Shown here: positions 1 through 7,641 of the stretch, piece after piece
Layout: each line of letters starts with the position of its first letter
Position numbering within the stretch: the first letter of the stretch is position 1
Source of the DNA: a virus
IMG/VR virus record: IMGVR_UViG_3300020123_000589
Location: 1-64,000 of that record
Length of the DNA: 64,000 bases
Strand: one strand, 5' to 3'
Position numbers and translations under genes: made by a program
Notes under the pieces: generated by a model
Told to the model about the DNA's origin: nothing
Database searches by the model: none
Seen by the model: only the letters and a program-made list of their open reading frames with translations

Positions 1-240
1 ATGGTAATGGATGTTGGACCTTTTAGATTTTATCGTGTTCAAGAGGGTGGCACTCTTTGTGTCAGCATCAAATGGTTGGATAATTTACCCTTTGGTTGGG
101 AATATAGTTGGGCAGATGTAGCTAGAGGTGAAGAACATCCCTGGATTAATTTAAGAATTGGAAAACTTAATATTTTTTCTTTTGAAGCTTGGAGATGGGG
201 ATTGGAATTTTGGTTTTTGGGATTTTGGATTATTTTATAA
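1..240 (+). CDS. Hypothetical aromatic-rich protein
   Basis: 79-residue protein with no family I recognise. It is rich in Trp and Phe, and its last 25 residues (from FSFEAWRW to the end) are hydrophobic and aromatic, which could be a membrane-associated tail. The window begins exactly on its first ATG, so an upstream extension or ribosome binding site cannot be judged; a second in-frame ATG lies at position 7. Confidence 0.45.
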   Translation: MVMDVGPFRFYRVQEGGTLCVSIKWLDNLPFGWEYSWADVARGEEHPWINLRIGKLNIFSFEAWRWGLEFWFLGFWIIL

Positions 241-254
241 GATAGGAGAAAAAT

Positions 255-434
255 GTGGAACCAATAAATGAACGTGAAGCCCGTCAGTATTTCGATGACA
301 TTTATTTGGCAATTTTAGGTTCAAATATAAAGAACGGACATACTCAAGATCCAGAAGAACTTTTAAAAATAGCTCATCGTCAGTGGCAAGCATTAATAAA
401 ACACATGAAAGAGTTAAGGGTAGACGAGATTTAA
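255..434 (+). CDS. Hypothetical 59-aa protein (GTG start)
   Basis: Small mostly helical protein beginning MEPINEREARQYFDDIY, unknown function. The GTG at 255 is chosen because TAGGAGAA lies at the right distance, while the ATG two bases earlier meets a stop after four codons. It follows the previous stop by 14 nt. Confidence 0.6.
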   Translation: MEPINEREARQYFDDIYLAILGSNIKNGHTQDPEELLKIAHRQWQALIKHMKELRVDEI

Positions 435-473
435 GCAGTACGATATAAACTAAAAACACAAAGGAGAATCAAA

Positions 474-659
474 ATGGCAAGACGTACATTATCAGCACAA
501 GTCAAAGAAGGAATCCTACGCGATTTAGCGGCAGGTGTTAGTCCAGCAGTTGTAGCAAAAACGTTTGGAATCAGTATTCCAACAGCGTATAATTATAAAA
601 ATCGCGCTGCGGCTTCAGCAGTACCAGTAGAGCAGTTGGAGAACACGGCTGGTTGCTAA
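474..659 (+). CDS. Small helix-turn-helix DNA-binding protein
   Basis: 61 residues. Residues about 12-45 form a homeodomain-like helix-turn-helix of the resolvase/transposase type: GILRDLAAGVSPAVVAKTFG, then the recognition helix SIPTAYNYKNR. This suggests a small transcriptional regulator, or a DNA-binding protein left from a recombinase; no catalytic domain is present. A good AAGGAG lies 9 nt upstream. Its stop overlaps the next start (TAATG). Confidence 0.7.
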   Translation: MARRTLSAQVKEGILRDLAAGVSPAVVAKTFGISIPTAYNYKNRAAASAVPVEQLENTAGC

Positions 660-847
660 TGGATCTGCATTACAGCATAAGAGAGCTAAATGATATCGAG
701 GCAAGGGTGAGCCGTTCCATTGGTGCATTAGAGGCCAATGGAACGCTCATCGGCACCGAACACTCTCTGATCGTAATAAAGAACTTGATTGAAGAGAATA
801 AGCAGCTTAGGGATGAATTGGTGAAAAGGAATTCAAATGAATCTTAA
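659..847 (+). CDS. Hypothetical coiled-coil protein
   Basis: 62 residues from the ATG that overlaps the upstream stop codon. It is helical with heptad-like spacing near the end (LIVIKNLIEENKQLRDELVK), suggesting a short coiled coil. Function unknown. An in-frame TTG two codons upstream is possible but less likely. Confidence 0.6.
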   Translation: MDLHYSIRELNDIEARVSRSIGALEANGTLIGTEHSLIVIKNLIEENKQLRDELVKRNSNES

Positions 848-1199
848 ATTCTTCGATCTCGCTAAGAAAGTTTCAAAGCTTTCCAATCACAAGCATCATA
901 AGATTGGTAGTGTGATTGTGCGTGGAAACAAAGTAATAAGTGTCGGAATCAATAACATTAAAACCCATCCTCGTAGCTTGCACCCGTTCTTCTCGCTTCA
1001 TTCGGAGATGGCCGCTATCTTGTTGGCCAAGCAGGATTTAATTGGTTGTGAAATTTATGTGTTCAGGCAGATTAAGGATGGCACTACTGCAATAGCGAAG
1101 CCCTGCCAGTATTGTGAGCAGATGATTAAAGAAGCATCGATAAAAGAAATACATTACACTGTTACAAATGGGTATAAATCGGAGAAAGTGAATGCGTGA
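837..1199 (+). CDS. Cytidine/dCMP deaminase-like protein
   Basis: 120 residues with the zinc-deaminase signature: HSE (His55, catalytic Glu57) and PCQYC (Cys90, Cys93). This family hydrolytically deaminates cytosine in nucleosides, nucleotides or nucleic acids. A role in dCMP-to-dUMP supply for thymidylate synthesis is common in phages, but the C-terminal extension of typical phage dCMP deaminases is missing, so the substrate is uncertain. It overlaps the upstream gene by 11 nt and the downstream macro-domain gene by 8 nt, so the three are probably cotranslated. Confidence 0.8.
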   Translation: MNLKFFDLAKKVSKLSNHKHHKIGSVIVRGNKVISVGINNIKTHPRSLHPFFSLHSEMAAILLAKQDLIGCEIYVFRQIKDGTTAIAKPCQYCEQMIKEASIKEIHYTVTNGYKSEKVNA

Positions 1200-1641
1200 A
1201 GTTAAAGGTAATCTTTTCGACCAAAAGGTAGATGTCGTTTGTGTGACAACCAATGGCAGCTTAAAGGCTGATGGTAGAGCCGTTATGGGAGCTGGTTGTG
1301 CAAAGCAAGCAGCTGAAATGTTTCCAGAACTTCCATTGATCCTAGGAACGAAACTTCAAACATTTGGGAATTACCTTCATTATCTAAAATACTACGAAGA
1401 TCGTGGTTACACAATCTGCTCATTTCCTGTAAAACATTTCTGGCAAGATCAACAAGCGGATTTAAAATTAATCGAAGCATCTTGTAAGGATTTGGTTGAA
1501 TCTACAATGCCAGATGTCAAAGTTGCACTTGTGCGTCCTGGATGTGGAGTAGGTAGAAGGGATTGGGAAACAGAAGTAAAACCCCTTTTGTCGAAGTACC
1601 TTGATGATCGCTTCATCGTGGTGGATAATGGAAATGTGTAG
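1192..1641 (+). CDS. Macro-domain protein (ADP-ribose binding)
   Basis: 149 residues that fit a single macro domain. The N-terminal strand leads into VVCVTTNGSLKADGRAVMG and GAGCAKQAAEMFP, the ligand-binding loop of the Poa1/ALC1-like group. The C-terminal RPGCGVGRRDWE resembles the second phosphate-binding loop. Macro domains bind or hydrolyse ADP-ribose derivatives, including ADP-ribose-1''-phosphate from tRNA splicing and ADP-ribosyl groups on proteins or DNA. An ADP-ribose counter-defence or NAD-recycling role is inference. Confidence 0.85.
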   Translation: MREVKGNLFDQKVDVVCVTTNGSLKADGRAVMGAGCAKQAAEMFPELPLILGTKLQTFGNYLHYLKYYEDRGYTICSFPVKHFWQDQQADLKLIEASCKDLVESTMPDVKVALVRPGCGVGRRDWETEVKPLLSKYLDDRFIVVDNGNV

Positions 1642-1780
1642 CCATTCCCACACTAAGATTAAAACTTCTCATTATCCATTGACGGGTGATGGACAACGTG
1701 TGTGGATCTTAAACGAATTTTGTTTGACTTGTGGGGAAAAACTTAAAACGAAAGAAAGGATATTTTATGGAAACAATTAA
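1628..1780 (+). CDS. Small zinc-binding protein
   Basis: 50 residues (48 if the ATG at 1634 is used). CSHSH near the start and CLTCGEK later could form one zinc site. It starts inside the macro-domain gene. No recognised family; the overlapping arrangement and paired Cys/His support it being real. Confidence 0.5.
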   Translation: MEMCSHSHTKIKTSHYPLTGDGQRVWILNEFCLTCGEKLKTKERIFYGNN

Positions 1781-1907
1781 AACAAAGAAAGAAAAGAAAA
1801 CCAAAGCAATAAAGAAACAAAAAATTAATCGTAATAAAGTTCTTTACAAAAATCTGCTTGATCTCAGAGAATTATTGAAAGACAAAGAAGAGTACCGACT
1901 AGGATGA
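1767..1907 (+). CDS. Lysine-rich small protein
   Basis: 46 residues, about one third Lys, beginning METIKTKKEKKTKAIKKQ. It is basic enough to bind nucleic acid but carries no motif. AAAGAAAGGA precedes the start, and its TGA overlaps the next ATG. Confidence 0.5.
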   Translation: METIKTKKEKKTKAIKKQKINRNKVLYKNLLDLRELLKDKEEYRLG

Positions 1908-2203
1908 AAAAGTTACTCGTTCTTTCTTTGCTGTTGACAGGCTGTGCTTCTGTAAAGTATAGAGTTGTTGGGTGGTATGGGGTAAGTACAGATACGGCCA
2001 ATCACGTTATGCTGGAAAATGGAAAGGTAGCTACTATTGTAGGAAACCCAAGAATTACCTGCTACACTGATTATGTGCATCTTTTAGCAGATGGGTATTT
2101 TGTGAACCTTTTTGGGGGATATTTAGTTGTAGATCAATTTGGCAAAGATTATGTATGGCTTAACGATTCAGGAAACTATTGTGTGCTTGGAGACAAAGAG
2201 TAA
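1904..2203 (+). CDS. Predicted lipoprotein
   Basis: 99 residues. N-terminal signal MKKLLVLSLLLTGCAS contains a lipobox (LTGC) with lipidated Cys at residue 14. The mature part is beta-rich and unrecognised. Lipoproteins in this position of phage genomes often act in superinfection exclusion or lysis (known for others, inference here). A second lipoprotein of similar size is at 17097. Confidence 0.75.
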   Translation: MKKLLVLSLLLTGCASVKYRVVGWYGVSTDTANHVMLENGKVATIVGNPRITCYTDYVHLLADGYFVNLFGGYLVVDQFGKDYVWLNDSGNYCVLGDKE

Positions 2204-2463
2204 TGTGTTGTCCTAAGTGTGGTGTAATACTTCATTTAGATCCACAGAGTAAAGAAACGAACATGTCTTTTAACACTACAAAGTTTGGTAAGGTTCCTGA
2301 AGGATTTTATCAATGCTGGGGTTGTGGCTTTGCAAGACCCGAAGTTTGGTGGGATGCGATTGAGCTTGATGTGCACACAGAAATTAAATTCCCAGAAGAA
2401 AAGAAAGAGGAAGAGTTGCCAGAAGAATTAACTGGATATTGTGAAAGCCCATGGGCGGAATAA
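2203..2463 (+). CDS. Zinc-ribbon protein
   Basis: 86 residues from the ATG overlapping the upstream stop. MCCPKCG and later CWGCG form a four-Cys zinc ribbon over residues 2-46. The rest is acidic (EEKKEEELPEEL). Likely a small nucleic-acid or protein-binding adaptor; function unknown. Confidence 0.65.
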   Translation: MCCPKCGVILHLDPQSKETNMSFNTTKFGKVPEGFYQCWGCGFARPEVWWDAIELDVHTEIKFPEEKKEEELPEELTGYCESPWAE

Positions 2464-2464
2464 A

Positions 2465-2677
2465 ATGAGTGGTATTAGAAAACTTAAAATTACTTGTCCG
2501 AAATGCAGTGGCTTCCGTGCCATTGCTGGTAAAAGTACTGGAGCTTATCCTGGTGTACCTGCCACTCTGCCATGCCCACGTTGCAATAGCACAGGTGAAG
2601 TGTTCGAAGATAGTTTAACTGAAGCAGAAAGAAATCCAAAGCCAAAACAATTCTTTTTAAGAGATGACAACCCCTAA
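2465..2677 (+). CDS. DnaJ-type Cys-rich zinc-finger protein
   Basis: 70 residues with CPKCSGFR and CPRCNSTGEV separated by about 25 residues, the CxxCxG pattern of the DnaJ cysteine-rich domain without a J domain. Phages often carry such isolated domains of unknown role. The ATG at 2465 is preferred over an in-frame GTG at 2441, which would overlap the upstream gene. Confidence 0.65.
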   Translation: MSGIRKLKITCPKCSGFRAIAGKSTGAYPGVPATLPCPRCNSTGEVFEDSLTEAERNPKPKQFFLRDDNP

Positions 2678-2853
2678 TGTCAAAGAAACAAAAACTCAAA
2701 ACAGGTCCTAAATCCAAACCTACCTGTGCTAAAGGACATAACATTGCTGTCGTGGGCCGTACTAAGTCGGGTAACTGTAAACAATGCAAGAGCGATTATT
2801 ACAGAGTACGTAGAGAATTTATTCGTGACCATTTCAATGAAAAGCTCTCTTAA
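2677..2853 (+). CDS. Orphan GHD-type zinc-finger protein
   Basis: 58 residues built around one copy of the pattern C-x2-GH[DN]-x4-GR-x3-G-x-C-x2-C. The same finger occurs three times each in the HNH endonucleases at 31178 and 46441. It may be a remnant of such an endonuclease, or a free DNA-binding finger. Start ATG overlaps the previous stop (TAATG). A late-type promoter begins over its last codons. Confidence 0.6.
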   Translation: MSKKQKLKTGPKSKPTCAKGHNIAVVGRTKSGNCKQCKSDYYRVRREFIRDHFNEKLS

Positions 2854-2883
2854 AACTATAATAAAATGTGGTATTATTAGATA
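2850..2883 (+). promoter_or_regulatory. Late-type phage promoter, copy 1
   Basis: TTAAAA, then TATAATAAAA, then GGTATTATTAG: the motif repeated before 26231, 33225, 53981 and 63570. Here it ends AGATA rather than AGGGA. It sits 37 nt upstream of the endonuclease gene at 2920. Confidence 0.6.
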
Positions 2884-2919
2884 CCATACACGCTGTTATT
2901 ATAGTTTAAGGAGCCACAT

Positions 2920-3771
2920 ATGAATGCTCATGCTGAAAAAGCAATTTTAAAAAATAGGAATGGATACAGAAAAACAATGCCAAATTGGAAAAAGCTTGAT
3001 AGGAAAATTAAGCAAGCAAATAAAAATTTTAGGTTAGTCAAAAGTACTTATCGTGGATTTAAATATTATGCCCAATTTTTTGATGTAAAATTTGGATATT
3101 TTTGGGCTAGAGTTGCAGATGTATATTTTGGTAAAATACGACACCATCCTAAAGATAGTAACATAAGAGTCAAAACAGCAAAAGAAGTTGAACAACTTGT
3201 TCAACTTAAAAATCCAAATGTATCTCTTATTTATAAAACGTATAAAGGTTCTAAAATTTTATGCAAGTGGTTTGAAAAAGGTTACGGATATTTTTGGTCA
3301 GTTCCAAATTATATGACGGCTAAGAAAAATGAAACCGTTGGGCATCCGAAATCTATGGGACTTCGCATAACCAAAGTTAAAGAGCGGAATTTATTAAATA
3401 AGTACGGTGTTACTAACGTAATGCAGATTCCTGAAATAGCCTTTAAATCCCAACATAACGGTCTTTATATTACCGTTTTAAAACATTGGAAAACAGGTAA
3501 AAAACTTTTTTGTAAAGGATCTTATGAAGTTAGAGTTGTAAGCTTTTTAAATTTTAATAAAATAGATTTTAATTGGCAAATCCCAATTAAACTCCTCAAT
3601 AGCAAACGTTTATACATTTGTGATTTATACCTTCCCGATTCTGATGTGTATATCGAAATTAAAGGATGCTGGAGGGGGCCCTCTCGATCAAAATGGTTAG
3701 AATTTAAACACAAATTTCCAAATTCCGTCTTATGGTCAACGAAGGTGCTTAAGCAATTAGGAATATTATGA
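2920..3771 (+). CDS. Putative PD-(D/E)XK homing endonuclease
   Basis: 283 residues. The C-terminal domain (about 200-283) has the PD-(D/E)XK nuclease arrangement: KGSYEVRVVSFLNF, then ICDLYLPDSDVYIEIKG (Asp, then Glu-x-Lys), then a final strand with SVLW. The N-terminal 190 residues hold two similar segments (KSTYRGFKYYAQFFD...FGYFWA and YKTYKGSKILCKWFE...YGYFWS) that are probably DNA-recognition repeats. This layout fits mobile endonucleases of large phages. It has its own late-type promoter and overlaps the next gene by 4 nt. Confidence 0.7.
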   Translation: MNAHAEKAILKNRNGYRKTMPNWKKLDRKIKQANKNFRLVKSTYRGFKYYAQFFDVKFGYFWARVADVYFGKIRHHPKDSNIRVKTAKEVEQLVQLKNPNVSLIYKTYKGSKILCKWFEKGYGYFWSVPNYMTAKKNETVGHPKSMGLRITKVKERNLLNKYGVTNVMQIPEIAFKSQHNGLYITVLKHWKTGKKLFCKGSYEVRVVSFLNFNKIDFNWQIPIKLLNSKRLYICDLYLPDSDVYIEIKGCWRGPSRSKWLEFKHKFPNSVLWSTKVLKQLGIL

Positions 3772-4349
3772 GTAAAAAACAAAAGTATAGTGACAATTGT
3801 ATACTCGTAATTGATATCGAGGCAACATGCCTTGAAAACCAGAATGGTCAACCACAAGAAGAATTTATTAGCGAGATTATCGAAATTGGCTACGCCGTTC
3901 TGGATTACAAAATAAACGAAATTAAAGGAACGGGATCAATAATTATTAAACCCATACAATCAGTAGTTACGAAATTTTGTACTGATTTGACTGGACATAC
4001 TCAAGAATCTGTAGATCGTGGAATTTCTTTTGCAGAAGCATGTCAGACATTGCAAAGTGATTTGATGTCTGGTGGTAGGCTTTGGGCTTCCTACGGAAAT
4101 TACGACCTTGACATGTTTAAAAAGGAATGCCAGAGAAAGAACGTTAAGTATCCGTTTGTTGCACAGCACCTCAACATAAAAGCGATGGCGACTGTGCTTA
4201 ATGGCAGTGTTAATGGATTAGGACGCACCCTATCCTTACTCAAGATGAACTTTGAAGGGCGGCACCATTCAGGCCACGATGATGCTTACAACACTGCCAG
4301 GATTCTCCAGCATTACAAGAATAAATTTGGAGCACAAATTTTTGCATAA
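3768..4349 (+). CDS. DnaQ-like DEDDh 3'-5' exonuclease
   Basis: 193 residues covering one exonuclease domain. ExoI is VIDIEATCLE (Asp16, Glu18), ExoII is around NYDLDM (Asp113), and ExoIII is HHSGHDDAYNTA (His167, Asp171). The family removes 3' nucleotides from DNA or RNA using two metal ions. The I/V-DIEAT form is commoner in ERI1/RNase T-like enzymes than in polymerase proofreading subunits, so an RNA substrate is possible. Its 3' end overlaps the next small gene. Confidence 0.85.
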   Translation: MSKKQKYSDNCILVIDIEATCLENQNGQPQEEFISEIIEIGYAVLDYKINEIKGTGSIIIKPIQSVVTKFCTDLTGHTQESVDRGISFAEACQTLQSDLMSGGRLWASYGNYDLDMFKKECQRKNVKYPFVAQHLNIKAMATVLNGSVNGLGRTLSLLKMNFEGRHHSGHDDAYNTARILQHYKNKFGAQIFA

Positions 4350-4539
4350 TTGTATCTGCGGTCATTCTGAAGAAGAACACGAAGCACATAAACTTAGTAT
4401 GATGAATCTAGGTGGTGTTCATTGGTGTAGAGGGTGTTCTATTGAAAATAGATTTTCTCCTCCAAACATGTTTCACGATTTCAAATTAGACAATCTCTCT
4501 TATATTGAAGATTTAGCTAAGAAAAAGGGCCTAATTTAG
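4342..4539 (+). CDS. CGH zinc-finger protein with DNL tail
   Basis: 65 residues from TTG 4342, chosen because TTTGGAG precedes it and the product begins MHN-C-I-C-G-H like the paralogue at 24425. N-terminal CICGH...EEH plus WCRGC form a zinc site. The C-terminus HDFKLDNLSYIEDLAKKK ends in GLI. This is the first clear member of a family in which different N-terminal domains share the tail DNLxYIExLAKxRxLI. Function unknown. An in-frame TTG at 4327 is an alternative start. Confidence 0.75.
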   Translation: MHNCICGHSEEEHEAHKLSMMNLGGVHWCRGCSIENRFSPPNMFHDFKLDNLSYIEDLAKKKGLI

Positions 4540-4564
4540 TTGATTTTTAGATGCAAAATAACCC

Positions 4565-4593
4565 TTGACAAACCTTCCTTTTTCTGCTATACT
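4565..4593 (+). promoter_or_regulatory. Sigma70-type promoter
   Basis: TTGACA (4565-4570), 17-bp spacer, TATACT (4588-4593). Predicted start of transcription is near 4600, giving a leader with AAAGGAG before the gene at 4632. Confidence 0.85.
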
Positions 4594-4631
4594 TAAGAGA
4601 CAAGGAATAGAAGCAAAAAGGAGATCAAACT

Positions 4632-5216
4632 ATGACTCACAAGAGCGTAATTTTGTCTGCCATTGCCCTTGCTTCAATTCTTACCCTGGGGATCGAGAAA
4701 ATTATTTATTTGCCCAGCACAATGAAGGTGTATCGTCGTAATTTGAAGGATCTGCATTATTACAAAGAAGCTACACTCTTAACTGACTGTCTTTATCGTG
4801 AAGGCACTCCAGTCAGCACTAGAACGATTAAAGAAACTCTTGAAGCTATTGATAAGTTTGTACCTAAGTATTTTCCCAACGGTCCTTACACTCGTGAAGA
4901 TTTTGTAGCTATGGCATGGTTGGAATCTGGGTTTAATCAGTTTGAAGTGGGAACTCATGGAGAGAAAGGTATTTTCCAAATCATGCCGGATGAATACCAG
5001 GATAACAACATCAAATTAAATAAATACGATATTGCTACCAACACTGAACTTTGTATGACTGTTTTGCAAGCAAAGTTTCACAAATTTCCAGATTATAAAA
5101 AAGCCGTGATTGCTTACAATGGGGTTGTTCGAAATAAAAACGGCAAATGGTCAGAGAAGTATTGGAAAGGTTTTGAGAAGCGCAGATCTGTGGTGGATAC
5201 GTTATTTAATTCATGA
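4632..5216 (+). CDS. Lytic transglycosylase (SLT domain)
   Basis: 194 residues. An N-terminal hydrophobic segment (VILSAIALASILTLGI) acts as membrane anchor or signal. The soluble-lytic-transglycosylase domain covers about 70-175: MAWLESGFN with catalytic Glu98, GIFQIMP at 113-119 and IAYNG at 160-164. It cleaves the MurNAc-GlcNAc bond in peptidoglycan, forming 1,6-anhydroMurNAc. With its own early-type promoter it could act in lysis or local wall remodelling; virion-borne use cannot be excluded. Overlaps the next gene by 4 nt. Confidence 0.85.
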   Translation: MTHKSVILSAIALASILTLGIEKIIYLPSTMKVYRRNLKDLHYYKEATLLTDCLYREGTPVSTRTIKETLEAIDKFVPKYFPNGPYTREDFVAMAWLESGFNQFEVGTHGEKGIFQIMPDEYQDNNIKLNKYDIATNTELCMTVLQAKFHKFPDYKKAVIAYNGVVRNKNGKWSEKYWKGFEKRRSVVDTLFNS

Positions 5217-5416
5217 GGATAAAAGTTTTATGCAGATGTGGGCATGAGAAACGGGAACACCAAAAAGATTATATAGTTTGCGTTGGATGTTTTACTAAAT
5301 ATGAAGGTTGGAAGAGGAACAAAAATACAAAAGCTTTGGAACTTGGATGTAGAAAGTTTGTTCCAGATAACCTGGATTACATAGAAAAGTTGGCAAAGAG
5401 TAGAGGACTTGTGTGA
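5213..5416 (+). CDS. CGH zinc-finger protein with DNL tail
   Basis: 67 residues. LCRCGHEKREH and CVGC form the zinc site; the end is PDNLDYIEKLAKSRGLV. The ATG overlaps the transglycosylase stop. The DNL codons (GAT AAC CTG) differ from those of the 4342 paralogue, showing long divergence at DNA level. Confidence 0.8.
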   Translation: MRIKVLCRCGHEKREHQKDYIVCVGCFTKYEGWKRNKNTKALELGCRKFVPDNLDYIEKLAKSRGLV

Positions 5417-5955
5417 GTACATTTTGGCTGTCTATTTTATTCTTTGTGATTGGATTGATTGAATTTGCGGTCGATCAATACGAGAAATTAGTATCGGTCA
5501 GGTTAAAAATACTGCCCACGTTGCTTTACAGTGTCATAAACAACTCGATTGATTTTCTTATGTACGTTTTTCTCTTTAAAATTTTGATTCAGTTTTGGGA
5601 GAATTGGCACGATGGGGTTCACGACTATTACAAACTCATTCCCTTCATTGCGTATACGGTTGGTAAGATTGTTGGAACTGTCGGAGCCCTTTACGTTTAT
5701 TCTGAAACAAAGAAAAAGAAAGACAGAGAAAAAGCTTTAAAATTAGCTGAGCGGCAGCACAAGAAAACAAATGGCAAGAAACGAACCAAGAGACAGAAAG
5801 CTAAAGATGACAAACATAATTCAGATGTAGCAGCTACTATGCTTGATCCTGTTGAAATGGAAGATTTAAAAGCAGAAGTGAAAGAACGCGCCATTGAAAA
5901 TGCAACGCAGCAAATTTCTAAAAAAATTGACGAGGCTCTAAATGAAAACAATTAA
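5413..5955 (+). CDS. Membrane protein with basic cytoplasmic tail
   Basis: 180 residues from a GTG overlapping the previous stop. Three hydrophobic segments lie at about 3-20, 45-62 and 75-95, followed by a strongly basic then acidic helical tail (KKKKDREKALKLAERQHKKT). The size and the neighbouring transglycosylase allow a holin role, but the long charged tail is unlike classical holins. The fold recalls DUF5698-type membrane proteins only loosely. Confidence 0.6.
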   Translation: MSTFWLSILFFVIGLIEFAVDQYEKLVSVRLKILPTLLYSVINNSIDFLMYVFLFKILIQFWENWHDGVHDYYKLIPFIAYTVGKIVGTVGALYVYSETKKKKDREKALKLAERQHKKTNGKKRTKRQKAKDDKHNSDVAATMLDPVEMEDLKAEVKERAIENATQQISKKIDEALNENN

Positions 5956-6133
5956 AGCAAGTTTAAAATTAAATAAGAATGGTAGGTTGTTTTGCAGCGT
6001 TCACAACACGTACAGAGTGGTTAAACCGCCAAAGAGTAATTGTAAAATTTGTTGGGTTCTTTACAACAACTCTTCCAAGCAAGATATCATAGATTATTTA
6101 ACAGAAATCTTGGATAGGAACGGAACATTATAA
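5942..6133 (+). CDS. Small zinc-finger protein
   Basis: 63 residues with FCSVHNTYRV then NCKICW, a C-x2-H / C-x2-C site spaced as in small phage zinc fingers, followed by a helix. Overlaps the membrane-protein gene by 14 nt and abuts the next gene. Confidence 0.6.
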   Translation: MKTIKASLKLNKNGRLFCSVHNTYRVVKPPKSNCKICWVLYNNSSKQDIIDYLTEILDRNGTL

Positions 6134-6670
6134 ATGAACCCAATTAAAGCGCAACGTACCTGGCATTCCCTTTCAACCAAATGGATTAATGCTTCTCCCT
6201 ACGGGATGGGAAGTTTTTCTCCACGACCCAAAAGAAATTCAAGACGCAAATCTAAAGTGAAGCGAGGGTTGTTGGTGAATTATATTCCCGTAGAAGTGGT
6301 AAACGCTATCACAGGTGAAGTATCAAAAGGGTATATGCGTGACCTTTCAATTAAACGGTTGCGTAAATGGCTTGAATTCCACAACCACAAAGCCCAGGTG
6401 GAGCAAGTGTACCTTTCAAATAAAACTACCCTTCAGCACTTATCTGAAAAGGATATAAAAGATTTCCCCATCCTAATAAAATTAGGCAGGTATCAAGTAC
6501 CCTACTTGATCGACCACGCTAGAGCGGATATAATTGTACGTGGTAGGAAAACAGTGACACTCAATTTAAAAACTGTGGATAATTTAAAATACCTTGAAAC
6601 TATAGCAGATAGAAAGAGTAAAGTGATTAGATTATTTAATAAAATTAAGAAAACTAAAAAGTCTAAATGA
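6134..6670 (+). CDS. Hypothetical basic protein with internal DNL motif
   Basis: 178 residues. The basic N-terminus (PRPKRNSRRKSKVKRG) is followed by an unrecognised domain. Near the end is VDNLKYLETIADRKSK, a variant of the DNL tail, followed by a lysine-rich extension. If homologous, the tail here tolerates extra C-terminal residues. The basic ends suggest nucleic-acid binding. Confidence 0.6.
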   Translation: MNPIKAQRTWHSLSTKWINASPYGMGSFSPRPKRNSRRKSKVKRGLLVNYIPVEVVNAITGEVSKGYMRDLSIKRLRKWLEFHNHKAQVEQVYLSNKTTLQHLSEKDIKDFPILIKLGRYQVPYLIDHARADIIVRGRKTVTLNLKTVDNLKYLETIADRKSKVIRLFNKIKKTKKSK

Positions 6671-6846
6671 TAAATAAACAGTGGATGAATGATTTTGCTT
6701 ATGAGGTAAAGAAATGTCCCAAATGCCATCAAAAATCCTTCTGCTTGATTTTTAGCAGCGAAGAGTTTGGAGATGAGTGGGAATGTGCTGAAGACAGGTG
6801 TGGATACAATCCAAAGTGTTCATGCAACAATTGTAAAATAAGATGA
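6667..6846 (+). CDS. Zinc-ribbon protein, 59 aa
   Basis: Seven cysteines: CPKCHQKSFC, CAEDRCG and CSCNNC, enough for one or two zinc sites. The ATG overlaps the previous stop and its own TGA overlaps the next ATG, so it is embedded in a translationally coupled chain. Unknown role. Confidence 0.6.
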   Translation: MINKQWMNDFAYEVKKCPKCHQKSFCLIFSSEEFGDEWECAEDRCGYNPKCSCNNCKIR

Positions 6847-7157
6847 AGTATCCAGGTGATTGGTTTTGTAAATTGTGTGAAAAACAATTTAAAAGCCACC
6901 TTCAAATCGGTGAAGAAGCGATTGAGTTTGATTACCTAAATGAAAACGGTGGTAAAATTAAAGTAAAAAACAACAATAATTGGTGTTTTGAAGATGTCCC
7001 CACCGCCAATACAGAACAAAATAGTTGGGTATTTGAGCCTGTAGATAACTTGACCCAGGTTGAACTATTGGCTAAACAGAGGGGCATAACAAAAGGGAAA
7101 AACCCTAGTAAAATACCCCTTGACAAACAAGAAGATAGCAGGTATACTATAAAATAA
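6843..7157 (+). CDS. Zinc-finger protein with internal DNL motif
   Basis: 104 residues. FCKLCEKQFKSHL gives a C-x2-C...H finger. VDNLTQVELLAKQRGI at about 67-82 matches the DNL tail but is followed by 22 more residues. A sigma70-type promoter lies in the DNA of this extension, so the extension may be an older stop pushed downstream to accommodate the promoter (inference). Confidence 0.65.
   Translation: MKYPGDWFCKLCEKQFKSHLQIGEEAIEFDYLNENGGKIKVKNNNNWCFEDVPTANTEQNSWVFEPVDNLTQVELLAKQRGITKGKNPSKIPLDKQEDSRYTIK
7120..7148 (+). promoter_or_regulatory. Sigma70-type promoter
   Basis: TTGACA (7120-7125), 17 bp, TATACT (7143-7148), inside the end of the upstream gene. Predicted leader of about 27 nt contains GAGAAGG before ATG 7182. 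Confidence 0.85.
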
Positions 7158-7181
7158 AGATAGGGCAGAGAAGGTTGAGAT

Positions 7182-7475
7182 ATGAAAGGTAAGAGCTTAA
7201 TAGGAGGTGTGGAACAAGAGGGTAAGAGGATTTACCCTCCAGATTGGCCTTGTAAAGCTTGTGGTAGAGCTTGGAAGGTTCATGTGAAAAAAGGGGAGCC
7301 CTCTTACGATAAAAGTCCTTGGCTAGATAATTGGTGTTGGGGACGGATTAAAGGATCAGACAAATTAATGGAGAATCAATTAAAGAAGCTACTCTTCTTC
7401 ATACCTGTAGACAATCTTTCATACATTGAGATTAAAGCCAAGTCAGCAGGGAAGTTGAATAAAAGGAATAAATAA
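7182..7475 (+). CDS. Zinc-finger protein with DNL tail
   Basis: 97 residues. PCKACGRAWKVHV is an N-terminal finger and NWCWG a further Cys. The end is VDNLSYIEIKAKSAGKLNK, a DNL tail in which the usual LI terminus is replaced by a lysine-rich end. First gene behind the 7120 promoter. Confidence 0.7.
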   Translation: MKGKSLIGGVEQEGKRIYPPDWPCKACGRAWKVHVKKGEPSYDKSPWLDNWCWGRIKGSDKLMENQLKKLLFFIPVDNLSYIEIKAKSAGKLNKRNK

Positions 7476-7627
7476 TGGGCAGTTGTCTTTTGTTGATAAT
7501 TTTATTGCTTTCTGTTAAGTGTTTGCTTGCAGGACATATTTTAATAGGCGTACTTCCATGGATGATTTTAGGAATTGGTGCATATTTTCGACCCAATTAT
7601 CCGTGGGGTCCTGATGGTCCTCGCTAA
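7475..7627 (+). CDS. Small membrane protein, 50 aa
   Basis: ATG overlaps the previous stop (TAATG). Two hydrophobic stretches (CLLLIILLLSVKCLLAG and ILIGVLPWMILGIGAYF) suggest a helical hairpin; the end is proline- and glycine-rich. Function unknown. Confidence 0.55.
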   Translation: MGSCLLLIILLLSVKCLLAGHILIGVLPWMILGIGAYFRPNYPWGPDGPR

Positions 7628-7641
7628 GGAGAATGAATAAA

